From Coenobita brevimanus (lineage: Eukaryota; Arthropoda; Malacostraca; Decapoda; Coenobitidae): a stretch of DNA of 64,000 bases. The first letter of the stretch is position 1; each line of letters begins with the position of its first letter. A program made the position numbers and the translations under genes. Below are positions 36,311 through 47,682 of this stretch, piece after piece. Below the pieces are notes generated by a model. It did not search any database. It saw only the letters and a program-made list of their open reading frames with translations, and was not told where the DNA came from. The stretch lies in NCBI GenBank assembly GCA_032717465.1, contig CM064658.1:9442242-9506241 (forward strand). Direction: 5' to 3'.

Positions 36311-36334
36311 CAGTTGGCGGGCTTTGCACTTTTT

Positions 36335-37655
36335 TAAGACTAAAGGTAAAGGTAAAGGCGGGGGCAGACGCCATCGGGCGTTTAGCCGCGGTGCTAATCT
36401 TCGTAACTTAGGCCTGTGGCGATTTTTTCACCCAATATTCAGGGATACAAGGCCACTGCATCATCCAGGTTACCACAGTTACCTCCCCTCAGTGTTACTC
36501 TGTGCCCGTATTAATAAAAACTCCTAGGAGTAAAAAGTTCCTCTCAAAGTGAAATTTGGCTCCTAACTTCTAGAAGTACTCCTAAAAGTTACTTTCAGCT
36601 CCTAAGTTTACTCGTAAAATCGCTAAAAAATAAAAGTCCTCCACAAGGACTTTTAGGAGTTAGTATGGGTTTTAGTGACAGTAAACACAGTAGCTGCGTC
36701 CCTCAAACACCAAGAGACAAGACAACATAGACCATGGCTGACCGACACCACCCACCACGCAGAAATTTTCGAGCTCGGAAGGATGCATTCATGGAATATG
36801 ATGATCAAGAACGTGTAAGAAGGTACCGTTTCGATCGTGAGGGCATTCTGTTTATTACTGATTTAGTAAGAGATGTACTGGAAAGGCCCACACATCGAAA
36901 CCATCCTGTCACATCCGAGATGAAAGTGTTGATACAATAATACTTAGGTACCTTGCAACTGGAAAAATGCAGCAGTGTAATTGTGATGACTTTGGACCAT
37001 CACAGCCATCAGTGAGCAATGTGATAACGGAAACACTCTATGCTCTAACTGCATCACACATTAAGAGGTTTGTGAAGGTCCCTCGTACACTCCCTCCGTC
37101 CAGTTTCTCTTTCTCCTGAACTTATCTGCAGCCGTGGAATCTTAAAATTGTGCCATTGTTGACAGTCACTGTACCATGTGCACACGATGCCCCGATGGTA
37201 GCAGGCACGATCAGCTGACCACACGATGTGTTTACATTTTATCCATGTTATCGACATTCGTAAAGAATCATAATATATGATCAAATAGATGTTGTTTCTA
37301 TATATAAAAACTAGTTTTATTCATTTTTAAACTACTTACTGATACTCTAAGGCTTTGCAATGGTAATTTTTTAAATATATTAAGCAGAGATTCCTTGTGT
37401 TGGTAACACTTTATGGAAGGAGCGAAATTACTACTACGAGTCCTCCTAGGAGGAACTTTTAGAAGCTACTCTCAGCTACAACCACTTTTAGTAGTAATTT
37501 TAAGAGTACTTCTAGAAGTTTTTATTAATACAAGATTTAACCTGAGTCTAGTGATGCCCTGCCCGCACCAGGATGCGAACCATGACGCTATCAGACTAGC
37601 AATTTCGCAGTCAGCAACGGTGACCACTCAGCTACCACTGTTAAACATTAATCTT
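36335..37655 (-). mobile_element. tRNA-derived SINE split by a Harbinger insertion
   Basis: On the minus strand the head at about 37650-37570 has TAGCTGAGTGG (box A) and GGTTCGCATCC (box B), followed by a body. The body stops at 37540 and resumes at 36494, running to a (TTTACC)n tail at about 36360-36335. The interrupting 36495-37539 segment is a Harbinger element flanked by TTA on both sides, which is the usual target duplication of that group. Removing it with one TTA leaves a continuous SINE of roughly 270 bp. Confidence 0.8.
36495..37539 (+). mobile_element. PIF/Harbinger DNA transposon, inactivated
   Basis: Inverted ends share GTATTAATAAAAACT (36508 onward, and reversed at 37517-37531), with palindromic CTCCTAGGAG and ACTTCTAGAAGT motifs repeated just inside. 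A transposase frame starts at 36734: RRNFRARKDAFMEYDDQERV, YRFDREGILFITDLVRDVLE, typical of the HARBI1 N-terminus. A frameshift at about 36938 leads into ILRYLATGKMQQ and FGPSQPSVSNVITETLYAL in the next frame. The DDE catalytic region after FVKVP is missing, so most of the nuclease is deleted. TTA flanks both sides. Confidence 0.9.
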
Positions 37656-37689
37656 GCTCCTATCAGAGGAGTTTAGAACACCCTAGTAG

Positions 37690-38365
37690 TGGAGAGACTA
37701 ATGGAAACTATAACTCAATCCTCCATATTTAAAGGTCTCTCCTTAGCAGAGTAAAATCATCTGAGGATAATAAGAATAACCTTGACATGATGCCCCTCTC
37801 ATGCCAATGATTTTTATTATTATTATTATTATTATTTTTTTTTTTTCATCTGGCCACCACCGGGCTATTGTACTCAGCGAATGAGGATCTCTTGTTGTGG
37901 TGGAGTTAGTGAAGGCAACATCAAAATTTTCCAGTTCGTAGTCTCTCCTGGGCTGAATAAAACCGTCTGGAGATAACACGAACATCCTCAAAAGGTGTGT
38001 ATGAAGTGAACGGCTTAATGAAATTCATGATAAGAAGAAGGATTAGATAAACACCTACCGACTCCACAAGCGTCGTTAAGGCAGATAAACAGCAATTACT
38101 AAATCACAATCTTCCCTGACAGCACGACCCGCCAATCTCGGTGGCAGATACAAACCCTCAACTGTAATGCTTGGTGAACAGGCACATGGAGGAATTAAAA
38201 CGTTGAAGACTCTGACCAGTTTTAGAATCATACTCCGTTTCTTTCAGCTCCTCACTGGACATACTAACCAAAGATCCATTGGTGGTTTAAATATACAAGC
38301 TTATTATCAGTTCTCTCGTGACAGAGAGATTGGTAGAATTCAGGAGAGAATTGTCTGTTATTAAG
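37690..38365. mobile_element. Palindromic MITE plus SINE-like block (copy 1)
   Basis: TCTGGCCACCACCGGGC and GGGCTGAATAAAACCGTCTG mark the inverted arms of the dispersed MITE at about 37850-37975. The following 38000-38365 matches 44735-45130 (TTAGATAAACACCTACC, CAACTGTAATGCTTGGTGAACAG, ATATACAAGCTTA). The two blocks thus travel together at both sites. Confidence 0.65.
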
Positions 38366-38464
38366 GAGTTACAAAGAAAACGCACCCAGATTTTATAACA
38401 TAACTAGAAACATGCTAATCAGTTTACCATCCAACATCTTAAAGGCACCGCTGAACATAAAGCA

Positions 38465-39760
38465 TCTTTCCTATCACAACCTTCTTTCTGATCGTCAGTA
38501 TGGGTTCCGTCAGGGACGCTCCACGGGCGATATTCTCACCTACCGTTCAGACTCCTGGTCATCCTCCTTTCGGGGACTTTGGCGAAAGTGACATCTCAAA
38601 GGCTTTCGATCGAGTCTGGCATAAATCTTTAATTTCCAAACTGCCCTCTTACGGTTTTTATCCTTCTATCTGTGTCTTCATCTATAGCTTCCTTTCTGGT
38701 CGTTCTAAAGCGGCTGTTGTAGACGGCCATCGTTCTTCTCCTAGATCTATCAACAGTGGTGGTCCTCAGGGCTCTGTCCTATCACCAACTCTCTTCCTTT
38801 TATTCATCAATGACCTTCTAAGCTGTACATCTAACCCTATCCACTCGTATGCTGATGATTCCACCCTTCACCTTTCCACTCGGTTCTCGCAACGTCCATC
38901 TCAGCAGTTACTTCAACAAACAAGGGATGAGGCTATGGCACACCTGATGTCTGACTTGGCTCATATCTCTGACTGGGGTAAAAATAATCTTGTTGCTTTT
39001 AATGCATCAAAGACTCAACACAATCTTCCACAGGAGTGCCCACTGATGTCTAATAATATCCAGCTTAATCCTGCATCATCCTTGAGCATGAGTGGGGTTT
39101 CAGTCACTCGGGACTTATCTGGGAAAGATCATATTACATCTCTTGTAAAATCTGCTTCCAAGAGATTAAGTGTGGTAAACCGACTCTGTACTTTCCTTAC
39201 CCCTGCACAGTTGTTGACTTTATACACGGGTTTTATTCGCCCCTGTGTAGAGTACAACTCTCATGTGTGGGGAGGCTCCCCACATAAAGCTCTTCTCAAC
39301 AGGGTGGAGTCAAAGGCTTTTCGTCTCATTAACCCTCCTCCTCTTACTGGCTCCCTTCAACCTGTCTCTCCACTGCACTGTTGCATCTTTATCTCTTTTC
39401 TATCGCTACTTCGGTGGTCACTGCTCCTTTGAACTGTCTGCGTGCATTCCTCCACCTCTACGACGGGCGCGTAGCACCCGTCTAGCAACAAATTCTCATC
39501 CCTTTTCTGTCCAACTCTCTAATCCAAGAGATAACCGTTACTTCCAGTCCTTCATTTATGCAACAGGTCAACTCTGGAACTGTCTCCCTCTGTCTGTATT
39601 TCCTACTTCCTATGATCTCTAGTCTTTCAGACGCATTGTGTCCGGGAATCTCGAAATGAACGGGTCTTGAATTTAGCTGTCTTTTGTATTTTTTTTTTTT
39701 AAGGAACGGTTTGCGAGCTCCTGGCCTTTGGTTCCTTCTTCCTTGCATTAAAAAAATATA
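38465..39760 (+). mobile_element. Jockey-type LINE with RT domain, damaged
   Basis: Reading frames give LLSDRQYGFRQGRSTGDIL, then after a deletion near 38580 DISKAFDRVWHKSLISKLPS (motif A), GGPQGSVLSPTLFLLFINDL (motif B) and SYADDSTLHLS, where YADD is the catalytic box. The C-terminal block LLTLYTGFIRPCVEYNSHVW continues to 39370, where a frameshift moves the tail (ACIPPPLRRARSTRLATNSH) to another frame. The 3' UTR ends in CTTGCATT plus A at about 39748-39756. It is 5'-truncated, lacking the gag-like ORF and endonuclease. Confidence 0.93.
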
Positions 39761-39799
39761 TTTAATGCTACAGTACCAGCAGGTTACTAACCTGAACGA

Positions 39800-40170
39800 C
39801 TTAAAACTACTACGATTATATTAGTTCATAAAACAGGCAAAGATCTATCACATAATTATAATAAATTACGGTCCCATCTCGCTACTTGATATAATAGGCA
39901 ATGTGTTGGAAAATATCATATATACAAGACTGACATAATTAAAGACCAAATAAATACAAGGCAACATGGTCCTAGAGGAGGGAGAGGTACTCACGCGACA
40001 GTTACAATAACAAATGAGGCATTATGTAATGCAAAATGGACAGGAGACCAGGTTACTATTGTTTTATTAGATGTTGGGTAAGCTTGTCCCAGCATGTTCT
40101 TGCAGCATCATTATTATCGGCTGTGTTATTAAAACTGGCTGGGCGAAGGTTTACCCGGGCTATAAATTCC
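39800..40170 (+). mobile_element. Second jockey-like RT fragment, decayed
   Basis: In one frame with stops: GPISLLDIIGNVLENIIYTR, then QHGPRGGRGTHATVTITNEA, followed by VTIVLLDV, the start of motif A. These are the fingers and motif A of a different jockey/CR1-like element from the one just upstream. Everything after motif A is unrecognisable. An 18-base phrase, ACTGAGAAGGAAAGCACC, occurs at about 40191 and 40379. Confidence 0.75.
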
Positions 40171-40767
40171 CTGACTTACGTTAATGGACTGACTGAGAAG
40201 GAAAGCACCCAAAATGTTGTAGGGCTTATCATAAAGTCGGAAAGGAAGAGGAGGACAGAGGAAGGATTAATTGGTGATGGAGTGATTTTCAGTTGAAGAA
40301 ACAAGTGTCGGGATATAACCCAACATGCGAGAGCAGTATTTTGTGAGCAAGTGACAATTACAAACACATACAAGTGTGACTGAGAAGGAAAGCACCCAAA
40401 CATTACCCTAGAATAAGACACGCAACCAATTGATTTACATTCAGGTTCCAAAAGTGTTTCCAGGTCCAGGTAACGAACTAGTCGTTAATGGAACACCTGT
40501 AGTTATTAAATGTGATGAGACTGCATCCTACTTAACAACGTGTAACCAGCAACGATACAGAAAAGCCAGCCGTATCCTATCATCATTTATCAAGACACTG
40601 GGGCTCGTCCTTGGAGCTCTCAGTATTAATAAACGGGCTTGTATATAACTTTGGTTCAGTCAAAATCCCTAGCACGTCAGTAATATTTTGTATTTGTTTT
40701 TCTTTGTTGTGCATGTGTTTTTTCGTGCCTTTTCTTTCATTGTTTACTTCTGATCATTATTTAAGGG

Positions 40768-41018
40768 TATGTGGAGAGGATGGAGGGTGAAAGACTGACG
40801 AAGAGAGTGTATGTGAATGAGGTGGAGGAGGGAGAGGGAGGGGGAGGCCGAGGATGAGATGTAGGGATGGGGTGGAGAGGTATATAAGAGAGGGGGGTGT
40901 GAGTTGGGAGCACGGCAGTGAAATGGCGGGGGACACGGCGACGTGGAGGCGATTTGTTTGTGGCCACCCCGAACGGGATTGAGGCGTCTGGCAACAGATA
41001 GATAGAAAAGATAGATAA
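40768..41018 (+). mobile_element. RTE family A, 3' tail fragment
   Basis: The last ~250 bases of the family A element (GTGGAGAGGATGGAGGGTGA to GAGGCGTCTGGCAACAGATA), followed by (GATA)-type repeats. Heavily 5'-truncated. Confidence 0.93.
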
Positions 41019-41214
41019 GTCTCTTCCCACCAACAACACTGCCCTGTGGTCTATTTCTACACCTTCTTCTACACTTATCAGTATTTCTCATTTGCCACTT
41101 ATATATTTTTCTTTCATTATTATTATTATTATTTATTTATTTATTCTACCCGTATCAGTATTATAATTCTAACTTTTACATCCATATATGTGGCATTATG
41201 GCAGGTGGATTGTC

Positions 41215-41480
41215 TCGCTCTCCGCGTGTGTGTGAGTCAACACTATGGCTCAAACTGTTTGGATCTGATTTAGACCAAACTTGGCGGATGGGCCGAGAGT
41301 CAGCCGAGGGACTGACCTGCTGTTCTTGAGAATAATAGGCCAAAGGTCAAGAACGCAGAACAAGGTCAAGTCAAACACTTTGATTTGATTTAGACTAAAT
41401 CTGGTGGAATTGTTGTAGGTCAGGCAAGGAATGGTGAATGGTCAAGGTCAAAGGGCAAGGTCAAGGTTTCAACCCATAAA
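41215..41480. repeat. AGGTCA-rich dispersed repeat, short copy
   Basis: GTGTGTGTGAGTCAAC edge, TTTAGACCAAACTTGG, AATAATAGGCCAAAGGTCAA and GGTCAAAGGGCAAGGTCAAG phrases, as in the other copies. Confidence 0.85.
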
Positions 41481-42123
41481 CCAATTATACTCGTACATTC
41501 TCTGAAGGCTCTTTCCCGATTGTCATTAATCCTTTCTGCCCGAGGACGGATTTTCTTCCCTTTGCAAGAAGTTTTGTTCAAATGTGGATGGATCTGTAGT
41601 AGTGGAGGAGTTGATTAATGTTATAGCCAAACCCCCTGTTCCAAAGGTTTCCCCTCGTGTGCATAATATCCTCTGAAGATAGAAAAAGACAGGCTTTCAA
41701 AGGCGTCACTGGATCGAATGTTGTAATCTTGCTGCTGCCACACGAATTTATTAAGATCAGAACACCCTGTGGAAGTTAATGGAATGTACTATTGCGGCCA
41801 GGAGTTCTTAGCCACCCTCGTCCAGCCAACCCGTGTATGTGGCAGAGTCGCATTCACGAGCACAGAAGTTGCCTTCGATGCATTTCTGTCGAAAAATATC
41901 CCTTCAGCTTTGGGCTTGTACTAATGGATAAAGCAATAGTACTATTTACTTTGAAGGTTTGACTCTGATATCACGAATATATCATAATGATTATTTAATA
42001 ACTTGTTTCTCGTACAGAGCCAAACAAGTGACAAATATATATATTTGGTTCCACTCCAACACGTCCTATAGGTTTGAACCAGCGAACACAGAGTGAACAA
42101 GTTCGAAACATTCATTTGTTAAC

Positions 42124-42182
<59 letters not shown>

Positions 42183-42860
42183 TGTATGGTGGGCGCCTGT
42201 GAATTTTGGAATAATGAGGTGGAGGCAGACTGGCGCAGGGAAATGCAAGGGGTGAGAAACCCTGGATTTCTGTGATCCATTGAAAACAGGCCGCAGTGTG
42301 ATTATTTCTTCCATCAGTCACTAGAACTTTCATTGCTTTGTGATAAATTTTTTTAGGATTGCTTTCGTTGAAGTAATGAATTAAGAGATAAATGCTGTTG
42401 GTTTAACAAAAAACTGTGCTTAAGAAAGTAATTTGCCTCTCTGTCCAGAGAGAGATATCCAGTTAATGAGAAAAATACTCATGAGTTTGCCAAAAATCTC
42501 CAGGTGCCAACCACCAGAGAGAGAAAAAATGCGAACATCACGCATTTAACAGAAGTTACGCGGCCTGCCAAATCATTTGACAAAGTCTACTGGCGTTACC
42601 CAGAATAAAACCCATCTTTCATTATGTCCGACGAGACGTTATCGTGGGATTAAACTCCTTCATCAGCCAAAGGAAAGATTCCCTGTTTAGCTCGAGCACC
42701 TTATTTACTCATATCGCATAAAATCATGTGTATGTAGCCGGAATGAAGCCCCTTATCTACGGCCTGGCAAACTCCCTGTAAAGAGTACCCGGTACTATTT
42801 TCTACCGACAGACTGAGTTAAGCGGTGAGACTCATCTTTCGTGTAAGGAAATCCACCCCG

Positions 42861-42861
<1 letters not shown>

Positions 42862-42920
<59 letters not shown>
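42862..42920. repeat. (GT)n microsatellite and G/T-rich stretch
   Basis: A GT tract followed to about 43260 by a G/T-rich, GGTTGG-like sequence. It lies in the spacer of the inverted repeat. Confidence 0.9.
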
Positions 42921-42924
<4 letters not shown>

Positions 42925-43329
42925 TGTTGAATTGAGTCATCTGACTTGTGGAGCATGGTATGCGGGTTGGTAGGTTGGTGACTGGGTGGGTGGATTGGTT
43001 AGCGTAGGCTGGTTGTTTCACAGGCGGATTAGGTGGAGTGGGTGGGCGAGAGGGAGGGGAAAGGGTTGTTGGGCTGGTTAAGTGGGGTGGAGTGGGGTTC
43101 GTGCATTAAGTGGGATGGGTGGTGGGGCTACTAGTAGGACAAGGCAAGAGACGGGTTTGTGTCGTCCTACTTTTGAGACATTCTGTATTGAGTAAGGTTG
43201 TGGGTATGTGCGTTGATGGGTGGGTGTGTAGGTGGATGGACGGATTGTGGGAAAACAGGCCACTGGGACTAGGTGATATGAGTTAATGTCCGAGTTGGGA
43301 AGAGTTTAGTGTCCGGAAAATCGGTCCAC

Positions 43330-43770
43330 AGGGGATATTATTCTGGAATTATGCTGAAGTAGGTATATATATCCAGTGGTTTACAACAGGTCCATCGTGC
43401 AATACGTCTGTTGGTCAAGAGGTCTGTTTCAACTGCACGCATCAGTGGGTGATATAACCACGTCGGATAACAGGTTTATGGGGAAAATAGGTTCATTTAT
43501 GAAAAATACATCCGTGGGTATACGACCATGCAGGAAACCTGTATCCATGGACAGATTCAAGGTCGACGGAAAAATTGGTCCGTGGGGAGAAAATACATCA
43601 ATGGGGAAAATTAGTTCGTGGGAAAATAGGTTACGTAGAAAAGTAGGCGTCTTTGAAAAAAAAAAAAGTCATTAAGGAAAATAGATCCATGGAGGATTGT
43701 GCTCGGAGTGGTGAAAATGTCCATTGCTAATAATATTCATGGGGTGAAAATAGGTCCATAGGGGCACACA
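43330..43770. repeat. Degenerate minisatellite, GGGGAAAATAGGTCCATG type
   Basis: Phrases like GTCCATGGGGAAAATAGGTC recur with drift of about 20-30 bases through this segment. The 99-codon frame at 43376-43675 is a by-product. Confidence 0.65.
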
Positions 43771-44058
43771 CGTACTGTAAACATACATGGAATATTTAAA
43801 ATAAGTGGGACCTAAAATATCCAACTTTTAACAGCGACCGTTGCCTGGAATTAGGCTTACCACTGCACACCTTGGACCAAACAACCATTAGCCAGACCCT
43901 ATTACCACTTCGTCATCCAGTTATTATATTTCATAATTTACCTTCATTTAGTCATTTAGGCATAGAAAGCCAACCGAAACGAAAGGAAAAATCCCTGTTT
44001 AATTGTGTTGAGCACCTCATTTCTCCACCTCATTCCTCTAAAATTCACTAGCACCCAC

Positions 44059-44105
<47 letters not shown>

Positions 44106-44549
44106 GTTAACAAATGAATGTTTCGAACTTGTTCACTCTGTGTTCGCTGGTTCAAACCTACAGGACGTCATGGAGTGGAACCAAATATACATATTTATCA
44201 TTTGCTTGGCTCTATACGAGAAACAAGTTATTAAATAATCAGTATGATATATTCGTGATATCAGAGTCAAACCTTCAGTGTAAATATTACTATTGCTTTA
44301 TCCATTAGTACAAGCCCAAAGCTGAAGGGATATTTTTCGACAGAAGTGCATCGAAGGCAACTTCTGTGCTCGTGAATGCGACTCTGCCACATACACGGGT
44401 TGGCTGGACGAGGGTGGCTAAGAACTCCTGACCGCAATAGTACAAGTGACTCCTTCAACTGGAAAAGTCTCTGTTATGCCTAGAAAGATGATTTGGAGAT
44501 TGCTGAATAAGTTTAAAATGTGCTTTAGTATTGGACACGTTACTTCTTT

Positions 44550-45150
44550 CAGTTTGATGATCGTTTTTGCTTTGTTTTATCCAGGTCACCACCAGACTAG
44601 TTAACTAAGCTTAATGAAGATCTTTTATAAGGACGGAGCTAATGAAAACAATATCTGACCTCCCCAGTGCGTAAAAATCTCCCCTGAACTGAACACAAAT
44701 TTCTGGCGACGACATGGCCACTGTATATACGTGTGTTCTTACTTAAAGGGCTACTGAAGTTTGTGGTAAGAAGACAAGAAGATGACTTAGATAAATGCCT
44801 ATTAACTATACAAGGGTCATTAAGACAGATGGTTAGTTATTATTAAGCAATAAACAATATTCCCCCATTATCGATTTTATAATCAGGTCTCCAACTGTAA
44901 TGCCTGGTGAACAGTGACAAGGGGGAGGGGGTACAACGTTGCTCAAGTCTGTCCAGTCCAAGAATCAAACTCTGGTTCTTTCGGTTCCTAGGTGGGCGTG
45001 CTAACCAATGGACCACCTGCTTCCCCCAAAATGACGATCTAGATATACAAACTTACTGTCGGTTCTCTCCTGTGACTCGGCTTTTGAACTGTAAGAAGGA
45101 CAAAAGGCATGGGAAGCGTCTGCAGTTTGCCCTCCTTGTTCTTCCTTCTT
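44550..45150. mobile_element. Palindromic MITE plus SINE-like block (copy 2)
   Basis: Matches 37840-38365 in order. On the minus strand 45027-44950 has TGGTCCATTGGTTAGCACG (box A) and AGTTTGATTCT (box B), so a tRNA-derived SINE head is included. Confidence 0.65.
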
Positions 45151-45517
45151 GACCAACTAAACAAGTCAGTAAATAATTATATAAATACATAAATGGCTCT
45201 GAGAATCTTCCGTAACTAATATTTGTTTATGGAAGAAGAAATAGGGAGATGGGACAATGGACGAGTTTCCGGTCAAAATTTTTTTGAAGTTAGATACTTG
45301 TATGGGTAAAAGATACTCAGAAAATAACTATGTCAACCATTATTTCCAATAAAAATGTGCAGAAACATGAAAAAATCATAGATAAAGTAGCCGAAAAATC
45401 ACATGACACTGAAACGGCCTGTGATTGGTCGTGACGTCACGACTCACACTGAGGCAGCATAGTCTGCTTTGTTAACGTTTAGCCAGGATACACTGTGCTT
45501 ATTTCTGACCTCTAAGA

Positions 45518-45721
45518 ATGTCCAGTGACAAGAGGAATAATTGCTAATGTTTCGTTCCAATGTGTAAGTGCACTGACAAAAGCACAGTAGGGAAATTATT
45601 CCTCTGTATACCAGCCAATAACAATAAACGAAAGCAGTGGTGGCTGGCTGCTCGTCGGAAGTTCCCAGTGCTGGAATGCAGTCTCTACTGTTGTGAAAAT
45701 ATTATATTCTTCACCATATAG
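45518..45721 (+). pseudogene. THAP-domain fragment with in-frame stop
   Basis: From the ATG at 45518 the frame reads nine codons, then TAA, then CFVPMCKC, KLFLCIPANNNKRKQWWLAA and ECSLYCCE before TAG. The C-x4-C start, the P in VP, the W and the distal C fit a THAP zinc-binding fold, which binds DNA in proteins of P-element and Kolobok origin. The distal His is not seen where CxxH would be expected. Upstream lie ATTGG (45424-45428) and TGACGTCA (45432-45439), a CCAAT-like and a CRE-like site. Most likely a transposase remnant or a dead THAP gene. Confidence 0.75.
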
Positions 45722-45800
45722 GTTCATATACACCTAATTATCTGAAATTCAGTTAAAAAACTATGCTTTATTTAATTATTAATAGAATATTAGGAGTCAG

Positions 45801-46007
45801 AGCGAAAACGTGCTAAGGTTAGCAGGTATTTCTACTTTAGATCGCCAACATGCTTTGACAGACTTCTGTTTTGCACAGATACTGAATTAAAATTGCAAAT
45901 AAGTGCATTTGTTTGTTAAATTAATAATTATACAAAGCAGAAGTCTGCCAAGGCAAGCTGTTCCACTAAAGGAGAAACACTTCCGCTAATTTTAGCTAGT
46001 TTTCGCT
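45801..46007. repeat. Hairpin element, arms about 75 bp
   Basis: 45801-45880 and the reverse complement of 45930-46007 align: AGCGAAAAC, GCTAA-GTTAGC, TTTCT-CTTTAG, and GGCAGACTTCTG-type blocks. The loop is about 50 bases. It lies directly after the THAP fragment and could be a MITE of the same or another family. Confidence 0.75.
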
Positions 46008-46454
46008 GTGAATCCGGATTTTTTAAAAGGTAAAATTAAATACAAAAATTTGACCAGATTTCGAATAATTAGGTGAGTATGAACCTCTATGGTGATAAAA
46101 TCTATAACACTTACCAATTAAAAAGTGCCAATTCGGTGTTGATTCTGTAAATGACCGCCGATTCGGTATTTCGCCACACTCCCCTGAAGTACCGTAGTTG
46201 AGTCACTGAAACTTTTTTTTCTTCAGAACACTAATAATGAAGAGGTCAGATATTATGATATGAGCATAATACCATCATAAACTTATACAACTGATACTGT
46301 ACGGCATACATTTAACACTTCCCACCTCATGAGGTACGAGCACCGCTCGGGAATGGTGTAGCTGTAAAGCTACTTCTGGTCGATTTCACCACAATTTACT
46401 TACCTAACAGGTACCACCCATTTACACCATGAAAAATATTCCTTCACAACATAC

Positions 46455-46580
46455 CTGAAGGGGGTAGTTTGGATCTACGGTGGCCATGTAGGTGCAACTA
46501 TCATCTCTGTTACTGGAAAAGGATTGTGTGTTCGATTGGAGCGTCGTCTGCAGTGTGAATGCTGACGTCATCGCCAACAT
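46455..46580 (-). CDS. Possible first coding exon of an unrecognised gene
   Basis: GCCGCC-ATG gives a strong start context at 46580. Forty-two codons follow (MLAMTSAFTLQTTLQSNTQS to DPNYPLQ) and end in phase 0 at a good donor, CAG-GTATGT. The N-terminus is only weakly hydrophobic. The region is richer in CpG than its surroundings and contains TGACGTCA just inside the frame. I do not recognise the peptide. It is on the same strand as the fucosidase gene but does not look like a fucosidase N-terminus. No partner exon was found. Confidence 0.4.
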
Positions 46581-46839
46581 GGCGGCTCCTTCCCTCCAGC
46601 CGCAAAGAATTAAAGTTATCACGTCTTGTTCAGTGCAAATGATAAATTAAATTAAAAGATACATATACCGTAAGTTTTTAAGTACAAGGCAGAGTGCACT
46701 GGCCATGTTTATCCAGAACCGACAACTCGTCCATTCTACAGCCTCCTTGTCACTGTGCAAAACGAATCATTGTTACGAGCAGCTGTAGTTCGTAATTTTG
46801 TGTGTGGATTTTTGACACGTCCTTGCTCGCTTGCCCTGA

Positions 46840-46985
46840 CGCCACACAACCCCGATATCGATAACTGGTGGTGTACTGGTTTCTCCGTCGCACAACTGGA
46901 GGATCCAAGGTTCGGTTGGTGGACCGGTCAGACACCTGGACAAAGCTTGTTTCCCCCATGTTACTGTTCACGAAGGAGTAGATTT
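46840..46985 (+). mobile_element. tRNA-derived SINE
   Basis: TGGTGTACTGGTTTCTCCGTC (box A region) is followed by CCAAGGTTCGGTT (box B). The open frames over this stretch reflect the SINE. Confidence 0.5.
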
Positions 46986-47084
46986 AAGGACAAAGATTTC
47001 TTTCTTTCACAACGATGGCGCCCTTTTTGCTTTATTATTGCTTCCATCAGACGATTTCGCTCAGCTTAGAAGATATTATTCGAC

Positions 47085-47238
47085 ATGGAGGTGCCAGTGT
47101 GTCCAGGCATCTCGAAATTGTACGGATCTGGAATTTGGCTCTCTGTTATCTTGTTTTGTTTTATTTTCTTGGCTGGAACAGTTTGCTGGCTCCTGGCCTT
47201 TGGTTCCTTCTTCCTTGCGTAAAAAAAAAAAAAAAATA
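47085..47238 (+). mobile_element. Jockey-type LINE, 3' UTR fragment
   Basis: GTGTCCAGGCATCTCGAAAT through GGCCTTTGGTTCCTTCTTCC to CTTGCGT plus a 15-base poly-A, matching the tails at 19.3 and 39.7 kb. Joined on its left to a MITE arm (CAGACGATTTCGCTCAGCTT at about 47040). Confidence 0.9.
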
Positions 47239-47633
47239 GAGCCTTCATTATCCCCACCACTGATGAAAGTCTGTCTTAAGTGAGAAAAAAATCGTCTAGA
47301 GGTAAGATGAAGGATCTACGAAAGTCATAATCATACTGCATGGGTTAAGGCAACTGCTGTGTATCGTGTTCTTCAGGAAGATTTGGAATTATCAATACCT
47401 GAATGTCTGCATTACCGATCCTCGTGTAGTCACCAGCCATTAATTCAAGCCTTATCATCGGATTTTGAACTGTTGCTTTGACTGGCCAATATACATCGTG
47501 ATACAGAGACTACAAGGGTATTAATAAACAACCCACAACTGGATCATCCTTCATGTCAATCCAATACTGTATTCCGTATTGTTATTAATATTACAAACGT
47601 GAGGGATGAAAGGACGGCAGGGTAGTTTTATGT

Positions 47634-47637
<4 letters not shown>

Positions 47638-47682
<45 letters not shown>

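Larger units (their letters stand above)
41786..44443. repeat. Large inverted repeat (foldback-like), arms about 410-440 bp
   Basis: The left arm 41786 to about 42225 and the right arm about 44033-44443 are reverse complements with several percent divergence. The outer ends are GTACTATTGCGGCCAGGAG and its mirror. Each arm contains a (GA)n/(CT)n tract at 42127-42180 and 44063-44102, of different length. Spacer about 1.8 kb. Substitutions between the arms argue against a simple assembly artefact. Within the spacer, 42665-42712 is a degenerate direct repeat of 43971-44022. Open frames in both arms have no recognisable domain. Confidence 0.92.

Noticed and set aside
36165..36527. 120-codon open frame
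   Set aside because: It spans the AGGTCA-rich repeat and the tail of a SINE; no domain.
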